DNA of 64,000 bases from Pseudomonadota bacterium (GCA_021801025.1 JAJYYK010000005.1:1-64000); one strand, 5' to 3'. Positions 38,267 through 47,674 are shown, numbered from the stretch's first letter. Numbers and translations: made by a program. The notes: generated from the letters alone by a model not told the origin.

Positions 38267-39568
38267 ATGGGTATGTCTCATTCTGGAATAAATGAACTGA
38301 TCTCTTATCTGGATCACCAGACCGATCCCAAAATCCTGCTGGATAAAAACTACACGATTATCGCTGCCAACACCGCCTACCGTGAACGCTACGGTGAGCA
38401 CCGCCCCATTGTCGGTCGCCATTGTTATGAGGTTTCACACCACTATACCCGCCCCTGCGATCAAATGGGTGAGTCTTGCCCGTTGAATGACAGCGTCAAC
38501 ACAAAACACAAGCAACGCGTCTTGCATCTTCATCATACGCCACGGGGAGAAGAACATGTGGACATTGAACTGATCCCGTTAAAAGATCAGCACAATGAGA
38601 TCACCCTGTTTGTTGAAACCATGCGCATCATCAAACAGGCCAGCACCTTGCCTGATGCACATGGGCTGGTTGGGCGGTCGCCCCGTTTTAATAAAATGCT
38701 GGAGATGATTGAACGCGTTGCGCCATCGGAAGCCGCCGTGCTATTGCTTGGAGAATCAGGTACGGGGAAGGAGTTGGTCGCAGAAGCCATCCATAATGCC
38801 AGCACACGCAAACAACATCCATTTGTACCGGTGGACTGTTCCGGCGTCACCGAAACCCTGTTTGAAAGCGAGTTATTTGGCTATGAAAAAGGTGCCTTTA
38901 CCGGTGCCAACCATCGCAAACAGGGTTTGGTCGAATCGGCCAGCGGAGGCACTCTTTTTCTGGATGAAATTGGTGATATTCCGCTTGGCTTACAGGTGAA
39001 ATTGCTGCGCTTGCTGGAAACCGGAACCTATCGCCGGGTGGGCGGCATCGAATCGCTGCATGCAAATTTCCGGTTAATTTCAGCCACCCACCGCCCACTT
39101 CGCAGCATGGTCGACAAGGAACAGTTCCGCAAGGATTTGTACTACCGTATCAGCACCTTCCCCATTCATCTGCCAGCGCTCTCCGAGCGGCGGGAAGACA
39201 TTCCTTTGCTTGCACAGACTTTGCTTCAACGCATCAACCCGCAACGCAAACTGACTTTGCACCCGGACACCATTGCACTGCTGACACGATATGATTTTCC
39301 CGGAAACATCAGGGAGTTACGTAATATTTTAGAACGCGCCAGTTTGCTTTCGGATGACGGCACTATCCTGCCTGCTCACCTCAACAGCGAGTTCGAGCAG
39401 ACCACAGCAACCCAAACCCACTATTTTGGTCAAACCATCATTCCATTAGAAATCCTTGAACGGCATTATTTGCAATGGGCACTCACGCAAGACAAACAGG
39501 ACCGCAAAACCCTCGCCCATCAACTGGGCATCAGTGAACGCACCCTCTACAGAAAATTACAGGAATAA
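38267..39568 (+). CDS. fisR: FisR-type sulfane-sulfur-responsive sigma54 activator
   Basis: The 433-residue protein has a PAS-like N-terminal sensor, a sigma54-interaction AAA+ domain ([21 protein letters not shown] loop intact in [23 protein letters not shown]), and a Fis-type helix-turn-helix at the C-terminus ([17 protein letters not shown]). With the ATG at 38267 the sensor cysteines fall at residues 53, 64 and 71, exactly the positions that sense polysulfide in characterised FisR. That agreement decides the start over an upstream TTG. It is divergent from the bd/persulfide-dioxygenase operon and presumably activates it when sulfide is oxidised to sulfane sulfur. Confidence 0.92.
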   Translation: MGMSHSGINELISYLDHQTDPKILLDKNYTIIAANTAYRERYGEHRPIVGRHCYEVSHHYTRPCDQMGESCPLNDSVNTKHKQRVLHLHHTPRGEEHVDIELIPLKDQHNEITLFVETMRIIKQASTLPDAHGLVGRSPRFNKMLEMIERVAPSEAAVLLLGESGTGKELVAEAIHNASTRKQHPFVPVDCSGVTETLFESELFGYEKGAFTGANHRKQGLVESASGGTLFLDEIGDIPLGLQVKLLRLLETGTYRRVGGIESLHANFRLISATHRPLRSMVDKEQFRKDLYYRISTFPIHLPALSERREDIPLLAQTLLQRINPQRKLTLHPDTIALLTRYDFPGNIRELRNILERASLLSDDGTILPAHLNSEFEQTTATQTHYFGQTIIPLEILERHYLQWALTQDKQDRKTLAHQLGISERTLYRKLQE

Positions 39569-39582
39569 AATTTCGTTGTATG

Positions 39583-40266
39583 TCAGTCCGGGTCGGCCAG
39601 CACTAACACGTCCACGCCGTTATGCGGACAAATAAGTGCCGCCGGTATCTGCTCACCATGCCGCCAGGCTTGTATTGCAGGACGTTTGTCCATGCCCGAA
39701 ATCAGAAACAGAACCTTTCGACTTCGACTGAGTCGTTGTGTGCTCAGGCTCACCCGTTCGGCTGGAGGTTTAGGTGCATTGTACACAGCCACCACATCCA
39801 GACGCGTGTTGGCATCAAACTGACCTGGAAACAGGCTGGCAGTATGTCCATCCTCACCCATGCCCAGTAGCACCACATCAAATTCCCCCACGCCCTGCAA
39901 CGCGAGATGATAGGCTTGCGCTGCAGCCTGGGCACCCAATTCGGCAGGAATTTCATGAATTTGCTCACAAGGAATTGGCGAGTGATCCAGCCAGACTTCT
40001 CCAGCCATCCGGCTATTACGTGCCGCATCCATCAATGGTACGCAGCGTTCATCGCCAAACCAGATATGCCAACGCGACCAGTCGGTGACCAGTTCCGGCA
40101 TGCGCCGGTACAATTCACGCGGTGTATTCCCCCCGGCTAAAACAAGGTGAAATACGCCCCGCTCCTTTAAAGCGGTTTGTGCGGCAAACTGAATATGAGT
40201 GAGTGCGCGCTCGACAAGCTGCGCCGTGACCACCCAACGTGTTGAATTAAGGCATCTGTCCTGCAA
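39583..40266 (-). CDS. pgl: 6-phosphogluconolactonase
   Basis: The 227-residue protein has HLVLAGGNTPRELYRRM, WHIWFGDERCVPLMDAARNSRMA and FDVVLLGMGEDGHTASLFPG, the DevB/Pgl motifs including the His of GEDGHTAS. It hydrolyses 6-phosphogluconolactone in the oxidative pentose phosphate pathway. It is convergent with fisR, with only 14 bases between the stops. No zwf or gnd is nearby. Confidence 0.95.
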   Translation of the reverse strand: MQDRCLNSTRWVVTAQLVERALTHIQFAAQTALKERGVFHLVLAGGNTPRELYRRMPELVTDWSRWHIWFGDERCVPLMDAARNSRMAGEVWLDHSPIPCEQIHEIPAELGAQAAAQAYHLALQGVGEFDVVLLGMGEDGHTASLFPGQFDANTRLDVVAVYNAPKPPAERVSLSTQRLSRSRKVLFLISGMDKRPAIQAWRHGEQIPAALICPHNGVDVLVLADPD

Positions 40267-40287
40267 AAAACATCTCCGGGCAATAGA

Positions 40288-41094
40288 TTACCAATGTAAA
40301 TGGGGGAACATATCACGCAGCACCCGCAACAATTCATTGCCACCCGGAATATGCAGTAACCATTGCGGAAACAAAAATAATTGCAAACCCACGACCATTA
40401 GCACCAACAACAACACATTCATGAACATGTTTTCCGGGCGCAACACACCCCAGTAACGCATGGTCAGAAACATGACATCCTTACGGTGTTCAGACATACT
40501 GCGCCAGCGCAACACCAGCTTCACCAGCAGATAAACCGCATAGCCCCCGGTCAGGGAAGCCATCACAATACGAAAAATAGCGAACAGATCCAGTTCGCCG
40601 CGTTCCACATGCTGATAAAACCACGACACCACACCGACCAGGATCGAGGTTAACACCGCGAAAAACACATTCCACCACAAACGGTGGCGTTCACGCGCCA
40701 GATCACGTTGACGCTGAATAAAAAATTGATCCACCTCAACCTTGAAGTACTCAACTTTTTCTTGAACTAAATCAGATATTTGCCGACGGGCAACCGCCAT
40801 ACGCTCATCCAGCGCACCGGAAAAACGGTCGGCCGCATAATCCACCAATTCGCGCACATCGTCTTTGGTAAACTGGCGTTGATCGTGCAGCTCAGCCGAA
40901 ATTTTGTCCAGCTTGGCATCAATTTCATGACTGGTTGTTTGCACCACATCCCGCAGCTCGGCACCAATCTGGGCAGCGCCGTCCTGAACCACTTCACCCA
41001 GCCGGTCACCTGCCAGGGCAATCGAATTTTTTGCCGCCTCAGTCAGTTTCTCGCCGGCAAAACTCATTTCTTTTTCAAACCAAGCCATGCCCAC
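40288..41094 (-). CDS. Membrane protein with N-terminal coiled coil, unknown function
   Basis: The 268-residue protein starts MGMAWFEKEMSFAGEKLTEAAKN; an ATG at the third codon is an alternative. Residues 1-130 are amphipathic helices rich in Glu, Lys, Gln and Ala with apolipoprotein-like periodicity (ELRDVVQTTSHEIDAKLDKISAEL). Four hydrophobic segments follow (NVFFAVLTSILVGVVSWFY, FRIVMASLTGGYAVYLLV, MFMNVLLLVLMVVGLQLFLF and a weak last one). It is not recognised as a known family. It lies between pgl and plsY on the same strand. Confidence 0.75.
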   Translation of the reverse strand: MGMAWFEKEMSFAGEKLTEAAKNSIALAGDRLGEVVQDGAAQIGAELRDVVQTTSHEIDAKLDKISAELHDQRQFTKDDVRELVDYAADRFSGALDERMAVARRQISDLVQEKVEYFKVEVDQFFIQRQRDLARERHRLWWNVFFAVLTSILVGVVSWFYQHVERGELDLFAIFRIVMASLTGGYAVYLLVKLVLRWRSMSEHRKDVMFLTMRYWGVLRPENMFMNVLLLVLMVVGLQLFLFPQWLLHIPGGNELLRVLRDMFPHLHW

Positions 41095-41122
41095 CTCATA
41101 TGAAGCGCATTGTCAAACTGCG

Positions 41123-41716
41123 CTATTTGGGTTTGACAAAACCACCCTCCGCACCTGAAAGCAATCGCGCAATATTGCTGCGGTGCCGCCAGAAAATGAG
41201 AATTGTTAATAACGACAAAGCCATCACCGCTTCAACATGCCCGATCAACACATAAGCCAATACGGGCGCAGCCAATGCGGCGAATAAAGCCGATAACGAA
41301 GAAATGCGCGTCATCCAGAACACCAGCAACCACACTGCCGCGCATGCCAAACCGAGCCAGGGGGAAAGTGCCAGCAATACGCCTAATGCGGTCGCCACAC
41401 CTTTGCCCCCCTTGAACCCAAAAAATAAAGGATACATGTGCCCGACGAGTACGGCGACTGCGGCCGCATATTCCCCCCATACTGGAGATAGCCCTTTGAC
41501 ATACAGAAAATTCGCCAGGGCCACAGCCGCCCAACCTTTGAACAAATCGCCCAGCAAAGTCAAAGCCGCAGCACTCTTGCGCCCAGTACGCAATATATTC
41601 GTCGCCCCCGGATTACCCGAACCATGTGTTCGCGGATCAGGCAAGCCGAATGCCCGACTCACCAACACCGCAAACGACAGGGAACCCAGGAGATACGCCA
41701 AAAATCCTGCAAACAT
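41123..41716 (-). CDS. plsY: Glycerol-3-phosphate acyltransferase PlsY
   Basis: The 197-residue multi-spanning protein has the three PlsY motifs: [34 protein letters not shown] near the N-terminus, [22 protein letters not shown] in the middle, and [17 protein letters not shown] at the C-terminus. It transfers acyl groups from acyl phosphate to glycerol-3-phosphate, the first acylation of phospholipid synthesis. It is 23 bases from the clpB stop on the same strand. Confidence 0.96.
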   Translation of the reverse strand: MFAGFLAYLLGSLSFAVLVSRAFGLPDPRTHGSGNPGATNILRTGRKSAAALTLLGDLFKGWAAVALANFLYVKGLSPVWGEYAAAVAVLVGHMYPLFFGFKGGKGVATALGVLLALSPWLGLACAAVWLLVFWMTRISSLSALFAALAAPVLAYVLIGHVEAVMALSLLTILIFWRHRSNIARLLSGAEGGFVKPK

Positions 41717-41739
41717 CTTATCCCCAACCAGCGTAAAGG

Positions 41740-44340
41740 TCAGATTGTATCCGAAATCCCCTGCTCAAAAACCATATTTCCTTGCCGGTAGTCCACATGA
41801 ATCACATCTTTCTCGGCAAATTTTCCGCTCAATATCGCCTTGGCCAATGGATTTTCCAGCTGCGACTGAATGGCGCGCTTCAGTGGGCGGGCACCGAACA
41901 CCGGATCAAAACCGGCACGTGCCAGTTCATCAATTGCAGCATCACTGACTTTTAATTCCATACCCATGGCTTTCAAGCGTGCTGTCAGGGACTGCAGCTG
42001 CACGCCGGCAATGGCATGAATATGCGAACTGCTCAGCGCGTGGAACACCACCACCTCATCAATACGGTTAATGAACTCCGGACGGAAATGCTGTTTCACT
42101 TCCTCCATAACGGCCCCTTTAATGGCATCGTAAGGCTCATGACCCATCTGCTGGATAATGTGAGAACCCAGATTGGATGTCATCACAATCACCGTGTTTT
42201 TGAAATCCACAGTACGTCCTTGCCCATCGGTCAAACGTCCGTCATCCAGCACTTGCAGCAGTACATTAAACACATCCGGATGCGCCTTTTCCACTTCATC
42301 CAGCAAAATCACACTATATGGTTTGCGACGCACGGCCTCCGTCAGGGTGCCCCCTTCTTCATAACCCACATAACCTGGAGGCGCACCAATCAAACGTGAA
42401 ACGGTGTGCTTCTCCATAAATTCACTCATGTCGATGCGCACCAAATGATCTTCGCTGTCGAACAGGAAACCGGCCAGGGTTTTACACAGCTCGGTTTTTC
42501 CCACACCGGTTGGTCCCAAAAACAGGAACGAACCGTAAGGCCGGTTAGGGTCGGACAAGCCTGAACGCGAACGACGTATGGCATCGGACACCAGCGTGAC
42601 TGCCTCATCCTGTCCAATCAGGCGCTGATGCAATACAGACTCCATGTGCAAGAGTTTATCGCGTTCACCCTGCATCATTTTTGCGACAGGAATCCCCGTG
42701 GCGCGAGAAACCACCTCGGCAATTTCATCTGCCCCCACCTGGGTGCGCAGCAAACGCTTCGGTGTATTTTGTTCCGTAGATTCGGCAGCCTGTGCCTGAT
42801 GCAATTGCGCTTCCAGTTCCGGGATGCGCCCATACTGGATTTCTGACATACCCTGCCAGTTGCCCTGCCTGCGGGCTTCTTCCATGTCGATACGCGCCTG
42901 ATCCAGCTGTTCTTTAATGTGCTGGGTGCCGACCACCATGGCTTTTTCGGCTTTCCAGATTTCCTCCAGATCAGCATATTCACGTTCCAGGCGCAGAATC
43001 TCTTCTTCCAGCAAAGCCAGCCGTTTCTGCGAAGCCTCGTCTTTTTCCTTTTTCACCGCTTCGCGTTCGATTTTAAGCTGGATTAAACGGCGCTCCAGCT
43101 TGTCCATCACCTCCGGTTTGGAGTCGATTTCCATGCGCACGCGAGAAGCCGCTTCATCAATTAAATCAATGGCTTTATCAGGTAAAAATCGATCCGTAAT
43201 ATAACGATGGCTCAACTCGGCTGCCGCCACAATCGCGGGATCAGTAATCTCAACCCCATGATGCAATTCGTATTTTTCCTGCAAACCACGTAAAATAGCC
43301 ACCGTGTCTTCTACGCTGGGCTCATCCACCAACACTTTTTGAAAGCGACGCTCCAAAGCCGCATCTTTTTCAATATATTTACGATACTCATCCAGCGTGG
43401 TGGCACCCACACAATGCAACTCGCCGCGTGCCAGCGCGGGCTTGAGCATATTGCCCGCATCCATCGCGCCTTCCGCTTTGCCTGCGCCCACCATGGTGTG
43501 CAATTCGTCAATGAACAAAATGATGCGGCCCTCATCTTGCGCCACTTCCTTCAATACCGATTTCAATCGCTCCTCAAACTCGCCCCGGTATTTGGCACCC
43601 GCCAGCAGTCCCGCCATATCCAGCACCAGCACGCGCTTGTTTTTCAGTGTTTCCGGTACTTCCCCATTGATAATACGTTGCGCCAAGCCTTCTACAATCG
43701 CCGTTTTCCCCACACCAGGCTCACCGATCAGCACAGGGTTGTTTTTTGACCGGCGTTGTAACACCTGTATGGTGCGACGAATTTCATCATCACGCCCAAT
43801 CACCGGGTCCAGTTTGCCCGCACGTGCCCGCTCCGTTAAATCCAGCGTATATTTATTCAGCGCCTCACGCTGACCTTCCGCATCCGCGCTGGAAACCGAT
43901 TCCCCACCACGCACCTGAGTGATGGCAGCATCCAGAGCAAGGCATGTTACGCCGTGCTGCTTCAGCAAGCGCCCCATTTCGCCTTTGTCCTCGCACGCGG
44001 CCAGCAAAAATAATTCGCTGGCAATAAACTGGTCGCCTCTTTTTTGCGCGGCTTTATCCGTTAAGTTCAGTAAATTCGTCAGGTCGCGTGAAATTTGCAC
44101 TTCGCCGCCGTGCCCTTCAACCTTGGGCAATTTTTCTATAGCCGTTTGCAATGCGGTGCGCAAAGCACGGGCATTGCCACCTGCGCGAGCAACCAGCGAT
44201 GAACTTCCCCCTTCTGATTCGTCCAGCAATGCAGCCAACACATGCAGCGGCTCAATGTACTGATTATCCTGCCCTACCGCCAAGCTTTGTGCATCCGACA
44301 AGGCTTGCTGAAACTGCGTTGTTAATTTATCCATGCGCAT
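41740..44340 (-). CDS. clpB: ATP-dependent disaggregase ClpB
   Basis: The roughly 866-residue Hsp100 chaperone has an N-terminal Clp repeat domain ([30 protein letters not shown]) and the first AAA+ domain with [19 protein letters not shown] coiled-coil M domain, about residues 410-530, distinguishes ClpB from ClpA/C. The second AAA+ domain carries [20 protein letters not shown] and ends in the usual C-terminal domain. The ATG at 44340 was chosen because GGGGGA lies upstream; the open frame before it overlaps the promoter. ClpB rescues aggregated proteins with DnaK. A sigma32-type promoter precedes it. Confidence 0.97.
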   Translation of the reverse strand: MRMDKLTTQFQQALSDAQSLAVGQDNQYIEPLHVLAALLDESEGGSSSLVARAGGNARALRTALQTAIEKLPKVEGHGGEVQISRDLTNLLNLTDKAAQKRGDQFIASELFLLAACEDKGEMGRLLKQHGVTCLALDAAITQVRGGESVSSADAEGQREALNKYTLDLTERARAGKLDPVIGRDDEIRRTIQVLQRRSKNNPVLIGEPGVGKTAIVEGLAQRIINGEVPETLKNKRVLVLDMAGLLAGAKYRGEFEERLKSVLKEVAQDEGRIILFIDELHTMVGAGKAEGAMDAGNMLKPALARGELHCVGATTLDEYRKYIEKDAALERRFQKVLVDEPSVEDTVAILRGLQEKYELHHGVEITDPAIVAAAELSHRYITDRFLPDKAIDLIDEAASRVRMEIDSKPEVMDKLERRLIQLKIEREAVKKEKDEASQKRLALLEEEILRLEREYADLEEIWKAEKAMVVGTQHIKEQLDQARIDMEEARRQGNWQGMSEIQYGRIPELEAQLHQAQAAESTEQNTPKRLLRTQVGADEIAEVVSRATGIPVAKMMQGERDKLLHMESVLHQRLIGQDEAVTLVSDAIRRSRSGLSDPNRPYGSFLFLGPTGVGKTELCKTLAGFLFDSEDHLVRIDMSEFMEKHTVSRLIGAPPGYVGYEEGGTLTEAVRRKPYSVILLDEVEKAHPDVFNVLLQVLDDGRLTDGQGRTVDFKNTVIVMTSNLGSHIIQQMGHEPYDAIKGAVMEEVKQHFRPEFINRIDEVVVFHALSSSHIHAIAGVQLQSLTARLKAMGMELKVSDAAIDELARAGFDPVFGARPLKRAIQSQLENPLAKAILSGKFAEKDVIHVDYRQGNMVFEQGISDTI

Positions 44341-44373
44341 GTTATTCCCCCAGAACAATTTGTCATGCCAATC

Positions 44374-44401
44374 ATATGGGGTAAGTCGTGTCAATTTCAA
44401 C
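44374..44401 (-). promoter_or_regulatory. Heat-shock (sigma32) promoter of clpB
   Basis: On the minus strand GTTGAAA (44395-44401), a 13-base spacer and CCCCATAT (44374-44381) match the sigma32 consensus CTTGAAA-N13-CCCCATNT with one mismatch. The -10 element ends about 33 bases ahead of the clpB start, which is where the heat-shock promoter should be. Confidence 0.88.
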
Positions 44402-44546
44402 CGCGCGCATCCGAATATATGCGCCCATATTTTTTTATTATTAATAATTGAATTATTTTAATAGCCATGAAATAATTCACACGCAAACGCAATACAAATC
44501 AGGACCACACCTACAACAGGGTAAATGACAACATAAAGGGAATGCC

Positions 44547-45239
44547 ATGAGCCGGATAAGTAAATTTTTCATCATATTCATTTTAAGTATCCTCACCAGC
44601 CAATCGCTTGCCGGCAACGCGGACTATCACGGATACGGCAGTGGGAATGGCAGTTTCAGCAACAAAACATCGAACAGTTATGGCAGTGGTTACAATAGAA
44701 ATTCAAACAATAGCGCCAACAACCAGGGTTATGCTTACGGTAACACCGGCCAACACAACAACACCATTACCCCCAGCAAACCCACCCACACCAGTGGATT
44801 TTTCCCGCTTGGCTCCGATATTCGCGATAGCCGACCTGACAGCCGGCAAAACAACCGCCGCCCTCCCGTCATCAACGACCCGACTCACCCAAGGTATGCG
44901 CACAGCCCCAATTACAATGCCCTGTCAGACAAGGAAGCGCGGTTGCGCAGCCTGGTCAACGATCCGAAAGTCAGCTCGGCGGATCGGGGATGGATCAAGC
45001 AGGAAACCAACCGCGTGGACAGAAACCGCAATCTCTATCCTGTAGAAACCTATTCCAACATGAACCGGGTACGCAATCCGCCAGGCAAAGAGCTGGCACA
45101 CGCTCACGGTCAGGAAAAATCAAAAGGTTATGGCTACGCCTACACCGTATTGCAAAACCCGGACCTGCACAAAGCACAACACCGCTTTGATAAAGGCGGC
45201 CAACTGAACAACGAACGTGTTCCACCCGCCTACCAATAA
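44547..45239 (+). CDS. Secreted protein with C-terminal HNH-like polymorphic toxin domain (Ntox8-like)
   Basis: The 230-residue protein has a signal peptide (MSRISKFFIIFILSILTSQSLA), a Gly/Asn/Ser/Tyr-rich low-complexity segment to about residue 75, and a charged linker. The C-terminal block is MNRVRNPPGKELAHAHGQEKSKGYGYAY...DLHKAQHRFD. The RNPPGxELAH...DLHKxQH pattern is that of a predicted His-rich nuclease domain of polymorphic toxins (toxin type 8). The family assignment is from recall of the motif and should be treated as probable. The next gene, 17 bases downstream, is a likely immunity protein. The signal peptide suggests Sec export instead of delivery by a large Rhs-type carrier. Confidence 0.68.
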   Translation: MSRISKFFIIFILSILTSQSLAGNADYHGYGSGNGSFSNKTSNSYGSGYNRNSNNSANNQGYAYGNTGQHNNTITPSKPTHTSGFFPLGSDIRDSRPDSRQNNRRPPVINDPTHPRYAHSPNYNALSDKEARLRSLVNDPKVSSADRGWIKQETNRVDRNRNLYPVETYSNMNRVRNPPGKELAHAHGQEKSKGYGYAYTVLQNPDLHKAQHRFDKGGQLNNERVPPAYQ

Positions 45240-45256
45240 TTCACAGGAAACCCGAC

Positions 45257-45697
45257 ATGGAGCTGATGTACGAACCTTCCCGGCAAGCACTCTTCCACAC
45301 AGACCCCGGACAATTGGCAGCAGTCAGAAATCTGGCGCCCAAGCAGCGATTTGCTCATGCCGTCAAAGAAATTATTTACCGTCGCGAAGCATGGGGGCTT
45401 TGCCGCAGCCGTAACTGGCACCTGGATGAACGCAATGCCTTTTTGTTATGGCCAGCCTGGGAATATGCCGACGAATGGCTGAGCCACCATCCATCACTGT
45501 GGCAACACGACTACACACCAAAAAAAATGAGCCTGCACGAACTCATGAAGGAACTGCTGCCCCTGCTCAAAAACGAGCACATCATGATGGGCGTGTTTTT
45601 TGTGCCTAAAAACAACGGCATCATCATCACACCCGATGCATTTGGTGAAAGCATCAATGCGCTGATGCGGGATTGGTTTGGGGATTTGGATTATTAG
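45257..45697 (+). CDS. DUF2750-like protein, candidate immunity partner
   Basis: The 146-residue acidic cytoplasmic protein has the pattern RFAHAVKEIIYRREAWGLCRSRNWHLDERNAFLLWPAWEYADEWL, which resembles DUF2750 and similar small single-domain proteins. It has no signal peptide. It follows the putative secreted toxin by 17 bases on the same strand, the usual toxin-immunity arrangement. Immunity function is inference from position; the family itself is uncharacterised. Confidence 0.6.
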   Translation: MELMYEPSRQALFHTDPGQLAAVRNLAPKQRFAHAVKEIIYRREAWGLCRSRNWHLDERNAFLLWPAWEYADEWLSHHPSLWQHDYTPKKMSLHELMKELLPLLKNEHIMMGVFFVPKNNGIIITPDAFGESINALMRDWFGDLDY

Positions 45698-45824
45698 CGC
45701 ACCCATATTGCGCAACGGGGATGAAGATAGGACCTTGCTGGCAAAACGCCACCAAGTCTATCAAACCGCATGTGAATACCACCCAGAACGGCAGTCAGAA
45801 AAAACGCTTAAGTGGACATCTTTT

Positions 45825-45989
45825 TCAGGGGGGGTTACCCACCCAGTTGAACCGTGCGCAAACAATGCCCAACAGCGACAAGCAATCGTTGCAATCATCG
45901 TCGCTCAGAAAGATATCTTTCCGGCGATCACCGCGCGAAGTGACATGATAAAGCGCGCCTGCAAATTCTGGTCTGAGTGGTCTGTCCAT
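45825..45989 (-). pseudogene. REP-associated tyrosine transposase (RAYT), N-terminal remnant
   Basis: The minus strand reads MDRPLRPEFAGALYHVTSRG, then DRRKDIFLSDDDCNDCLSLLGIVCARFNWV, and stops after four more codons. This matches the first 50 or so residues of Y1/TnpA_REP transposases (typically xRPLRxEFxGALYHVTSRGN). The catalytic HUH motif and Tyr would lie further on and are absent, so the gene is truncated and dead. It may relate to the REP-like repeats of this window. Confidence 0.8.
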
Positions 45990-46049
45990 GGGTGGATAAC
46001 AGCAAGGTTTGTAGTAATGTTAGAACTGACCCCATTTTTCGCATTTTTC

Positions 46050-46086
46050 GATAGTGCGGCAGCTTGAGGAAAAAATGTTGGAATGT
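46050..46086 (+). repeat. 37-bp direct repeat, left copy
   Basis: This unit, starting GATAGTGCGGCAGCTTGAGG and ending TGTTGGAATGT, recurs with one mismatch at 47048-47084. The two copies bracket the hicBA genes. ATGTTAGAACTGACCCC also occurs beside each copy (46017-46033 and 47081-47097). Confidence 0.8.
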
Positions 46087-46114
46087 GAAAATTGCCCCCT
46101 GACTTGAGTTGGAC

Positions 46115-46519
46115 TTACTGCTCATGAGCCATTTCGTTAATGGCTGCCCTGGCTAAAAATCCGCTACGAGTTTCGTGTTTCGCCGCAACATAATCATCGA
46201 TGCGGCTTAAAATAAAGCGCGGCATGCTGATATTGACACGTTCTGGTTTTACGTCGAGCCTGGATAAATCGACTTCGACCAACCCCCATGTTACATCTTT
46301 GTACGCTTCCTGCTTTCTCAAATCTTCGATGCTGGAATGATGAATATCGACTTTATCGCCTAATTCCAACAACAATTCAATATGGTCAAAAATAGCGCCT
46401 TTGGCGTTTCTGATCGCATCATCAATGGTATCCCCCCATGAATGACACCCTGGAATATCAGGCACGATCACACCATAAACACTTCCTTCATCTTTATGGA
46501 TTGCGATGGGAAATTGCAT
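46115..46519 (-). CDS. hicB: HicB-type antitoxin
   Basis: The 134-residue protein has the HicB partial RNase H-like domain (MQFPIAIHKDEGSVYGVIVPDIPGCHSWGDTIDDAIRNAKGAI) and a C-terminal ribbon-helix-helix region (VNISMPRFILSRIDDYVAAKHETRSGFLARAA) that binds DNA. GGAGAG precedes the chosen ATG. HicB neutralises the RNA-binding toxin HicA and represses the operon. The toxin gene upstream is frameshifted, so this antitoxin may be a solitary survivor. Confidence 0.93.
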   Translation of the reverse strand: MQFPIAIHKDEGSVYGVIVPDIPGCHSWGDTIDDAIRNAKGAIFDHIELLLELGDKVDIHHSSIEDLRKQEAYKDVTWGLVEVDLSRLDVKPERVNISMPRFILSRIDDYVAAKHETRSGFLARAAINEMAHEQ

Positions 46520-46624
46520 GATTTTCTCTCCATTCTCTAATGTCTGCGTATCCACGTCGACTGTATTGAAACAATATACGGTAAAGTATGTTAAACATCC
46601 CCTGCTCTGTGAAAAAAACCGCAC

Positions 46625-46806
46625 TCACTTGAGTCCGGCTAATTTCAGGATGCTGTTTACTGTACCAATTGGCAAGTCCTTTTTGGATGCAAAACCGTTA
46701 TAAGGCCGGGCTTTGCTGGATGTTTAAAATGATGATGACTACCCTTGATACGTTCAATATACCAACCATCATCTGTCAGCATCCGGATTATTTTTGATGA
46801 TTGCAT
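46625..46806 (-). pseudogene. hicA: hicA toxin gene with a one-base frameshift
   Basis: The frame begins MQSSKIIRMLTDDGWYIERI and continues KGSHHHFKHPAKPGLITVLHPK, a normal HicA dsRBD-like start with the catalytic-type His in GSHHHF. In the A-run at 46680-46684 (five A on the minus strand) one A appears to be missing. The current frame stops soon after, whereas the other frame supplies the expected KDLPIGTVNSILKLAGLK end. The toxin would lose its last 20 residues. A sequencing error in the homopolymer cannot be excluded. Confidence 0.85.
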
Positions 46807-46853
46807 AATGTCTCCCCGGATGTTTAGCGTTATTTTAAACACTTATACACACC

Positions 46854-46893
46854 AGTCAAGTATTCTACACATTGGTGTGTAGAATACTTGACT
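46854..46893. promoter_or_regulatory. Perfect 18-bp inverted repeat upstream of hicA
   Basis: AGTCAAGTATTCTACACA-TTGG-TGTGTAGAATACTTGACT lies 48 bases ahead of the hicA start. A dyad this perfect next to hicAB suits the operator for the HicB ribbon-helix-helix domain, or a promoter with overlapping repressor site. It can also form a strong hairpin. Confidence 0.7.
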
Positions 46894-47047
46894 GCGTTTC
46901 AAGGAGAAAAATGGGGTTTACCATTGAAATGATGACCTCATACTTTAACAGATTGCGCGGAAATCCTCTCACGAATAACTCCCAGACAGGACTCCAACCC
47001 CCAAATTTACTGCTGTTACTGCGAATGATCTGCCCCCTGTTTCTACA

Positions 47048-47084
47048 GATAGTGCGGCAACTTGAGGAAAAAATGTTGGAATGT
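47048..47084 (+). repeat. 37-bp direct repeat, right copy
   Basis: This is the same unit as at 46050-46086, with A instead of G at the thirteenth position. The distance between copies is 998 bases. Confidence 0.8.
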
Positions 47085-47148
47085 TAGAACTGACCCCGGA
47101 TTCCGTGCAGGCTTGGGCTGACTGCCTTGGCGCCGGGCAGCTGCTTCC

Positions 47149-47443
47149 GTGCTGACAGATCTGAAATGGACCAGCAAGGCACTTTCCGATTTGGCGCGCT
47201 TGTATGAATCCCTGGCTCCGGTGAACAAGCCGGGCACCGCAAAGGCCGTTCAGACATTGACCAAAGCCCCAACCGTTCTGTTGACCAATCCGCGCATTGG
47301 CGAACAACTGTTTCAGTTTTAAGTTGGCGTTGACACCGCGCGAGGTACGGCAGATTCTGGTCGGGGAGTACGAGGTTCGCTACGAGATTCGGGATTCGGT
47401 TATCTACGTGCCACGGCTGTGGCATACCAGAGAGGACCGCTGA
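47149..47443 (+). pseudogene. ParE/RelE-type toxin gene, frameshifted, with antitoxin tail upstream
   Basis: From a GTG the frame reads LTDLKWTSKALSDLARLYES and continues to TNPRIGEQLFQF, then stops. After one extra T in the run at 47317-47320 the continuation is TPREVRQILVGEYEVRYEIRD and VIYVPRLWHTREDR, the classic ParE C-terminus. The GTG overlaps a TGA that closes a short frame reading DSVQAWADCLGAGQLLPC, apparently the end of the partner antitoxin. Both genes are therefore damaged. Confidence 0.75.
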
Positions 47444-47552
47444 GGACGAGAGGCTTGGCATATAATTTTTACGTTTCGTGATCTACAAATCAATGGTAGA
47501 CCCCGGATTTACGCGCCCCCCGGATTTCCCGCGAATTTGTAGATTTTGTACC
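47444..47552. other. Short intergenic stretch with inverted and direct repeats
   Basis: ATCTACAAAT near 47478 and ATTTGTAGAT near 47534 are perfect ten-base inverted repeats. Between them CCCCGGATTT occurs twice. No gene is seen; this may be the edge of a lost mobile element. Confidence 0.45.
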
Positions 47553-47585
47553 AAAAAAAGCCCCGACTCTTTGTGAGAGTCAGGG
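47553..47585 (-). terminator. Rho-independent terminator of the pilin gene
   Basis: On the minus strand CCCTGACTCT and AGAGTCGGGG pair (one G-U) around a short loop and are followed by seven T. It lies about 90 bases after the pilin stop. Confidence 0.85.
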
Positions 47586-47674
47586 TGCTGAATTTAAGAA
47601 CATTATGAGCAGCCAATTATTCTTTAAACAATGATCTGCTCCAAATTTCTTACCTCCTGTTCTTTAGATCTCTC

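Noticed and set aside
46921..47087. Plus-strand frame after the hicA inverted repeat as a gene
   Set aside because: No motif, and its end lies in the 37-bp repeat; more likely non-coding.
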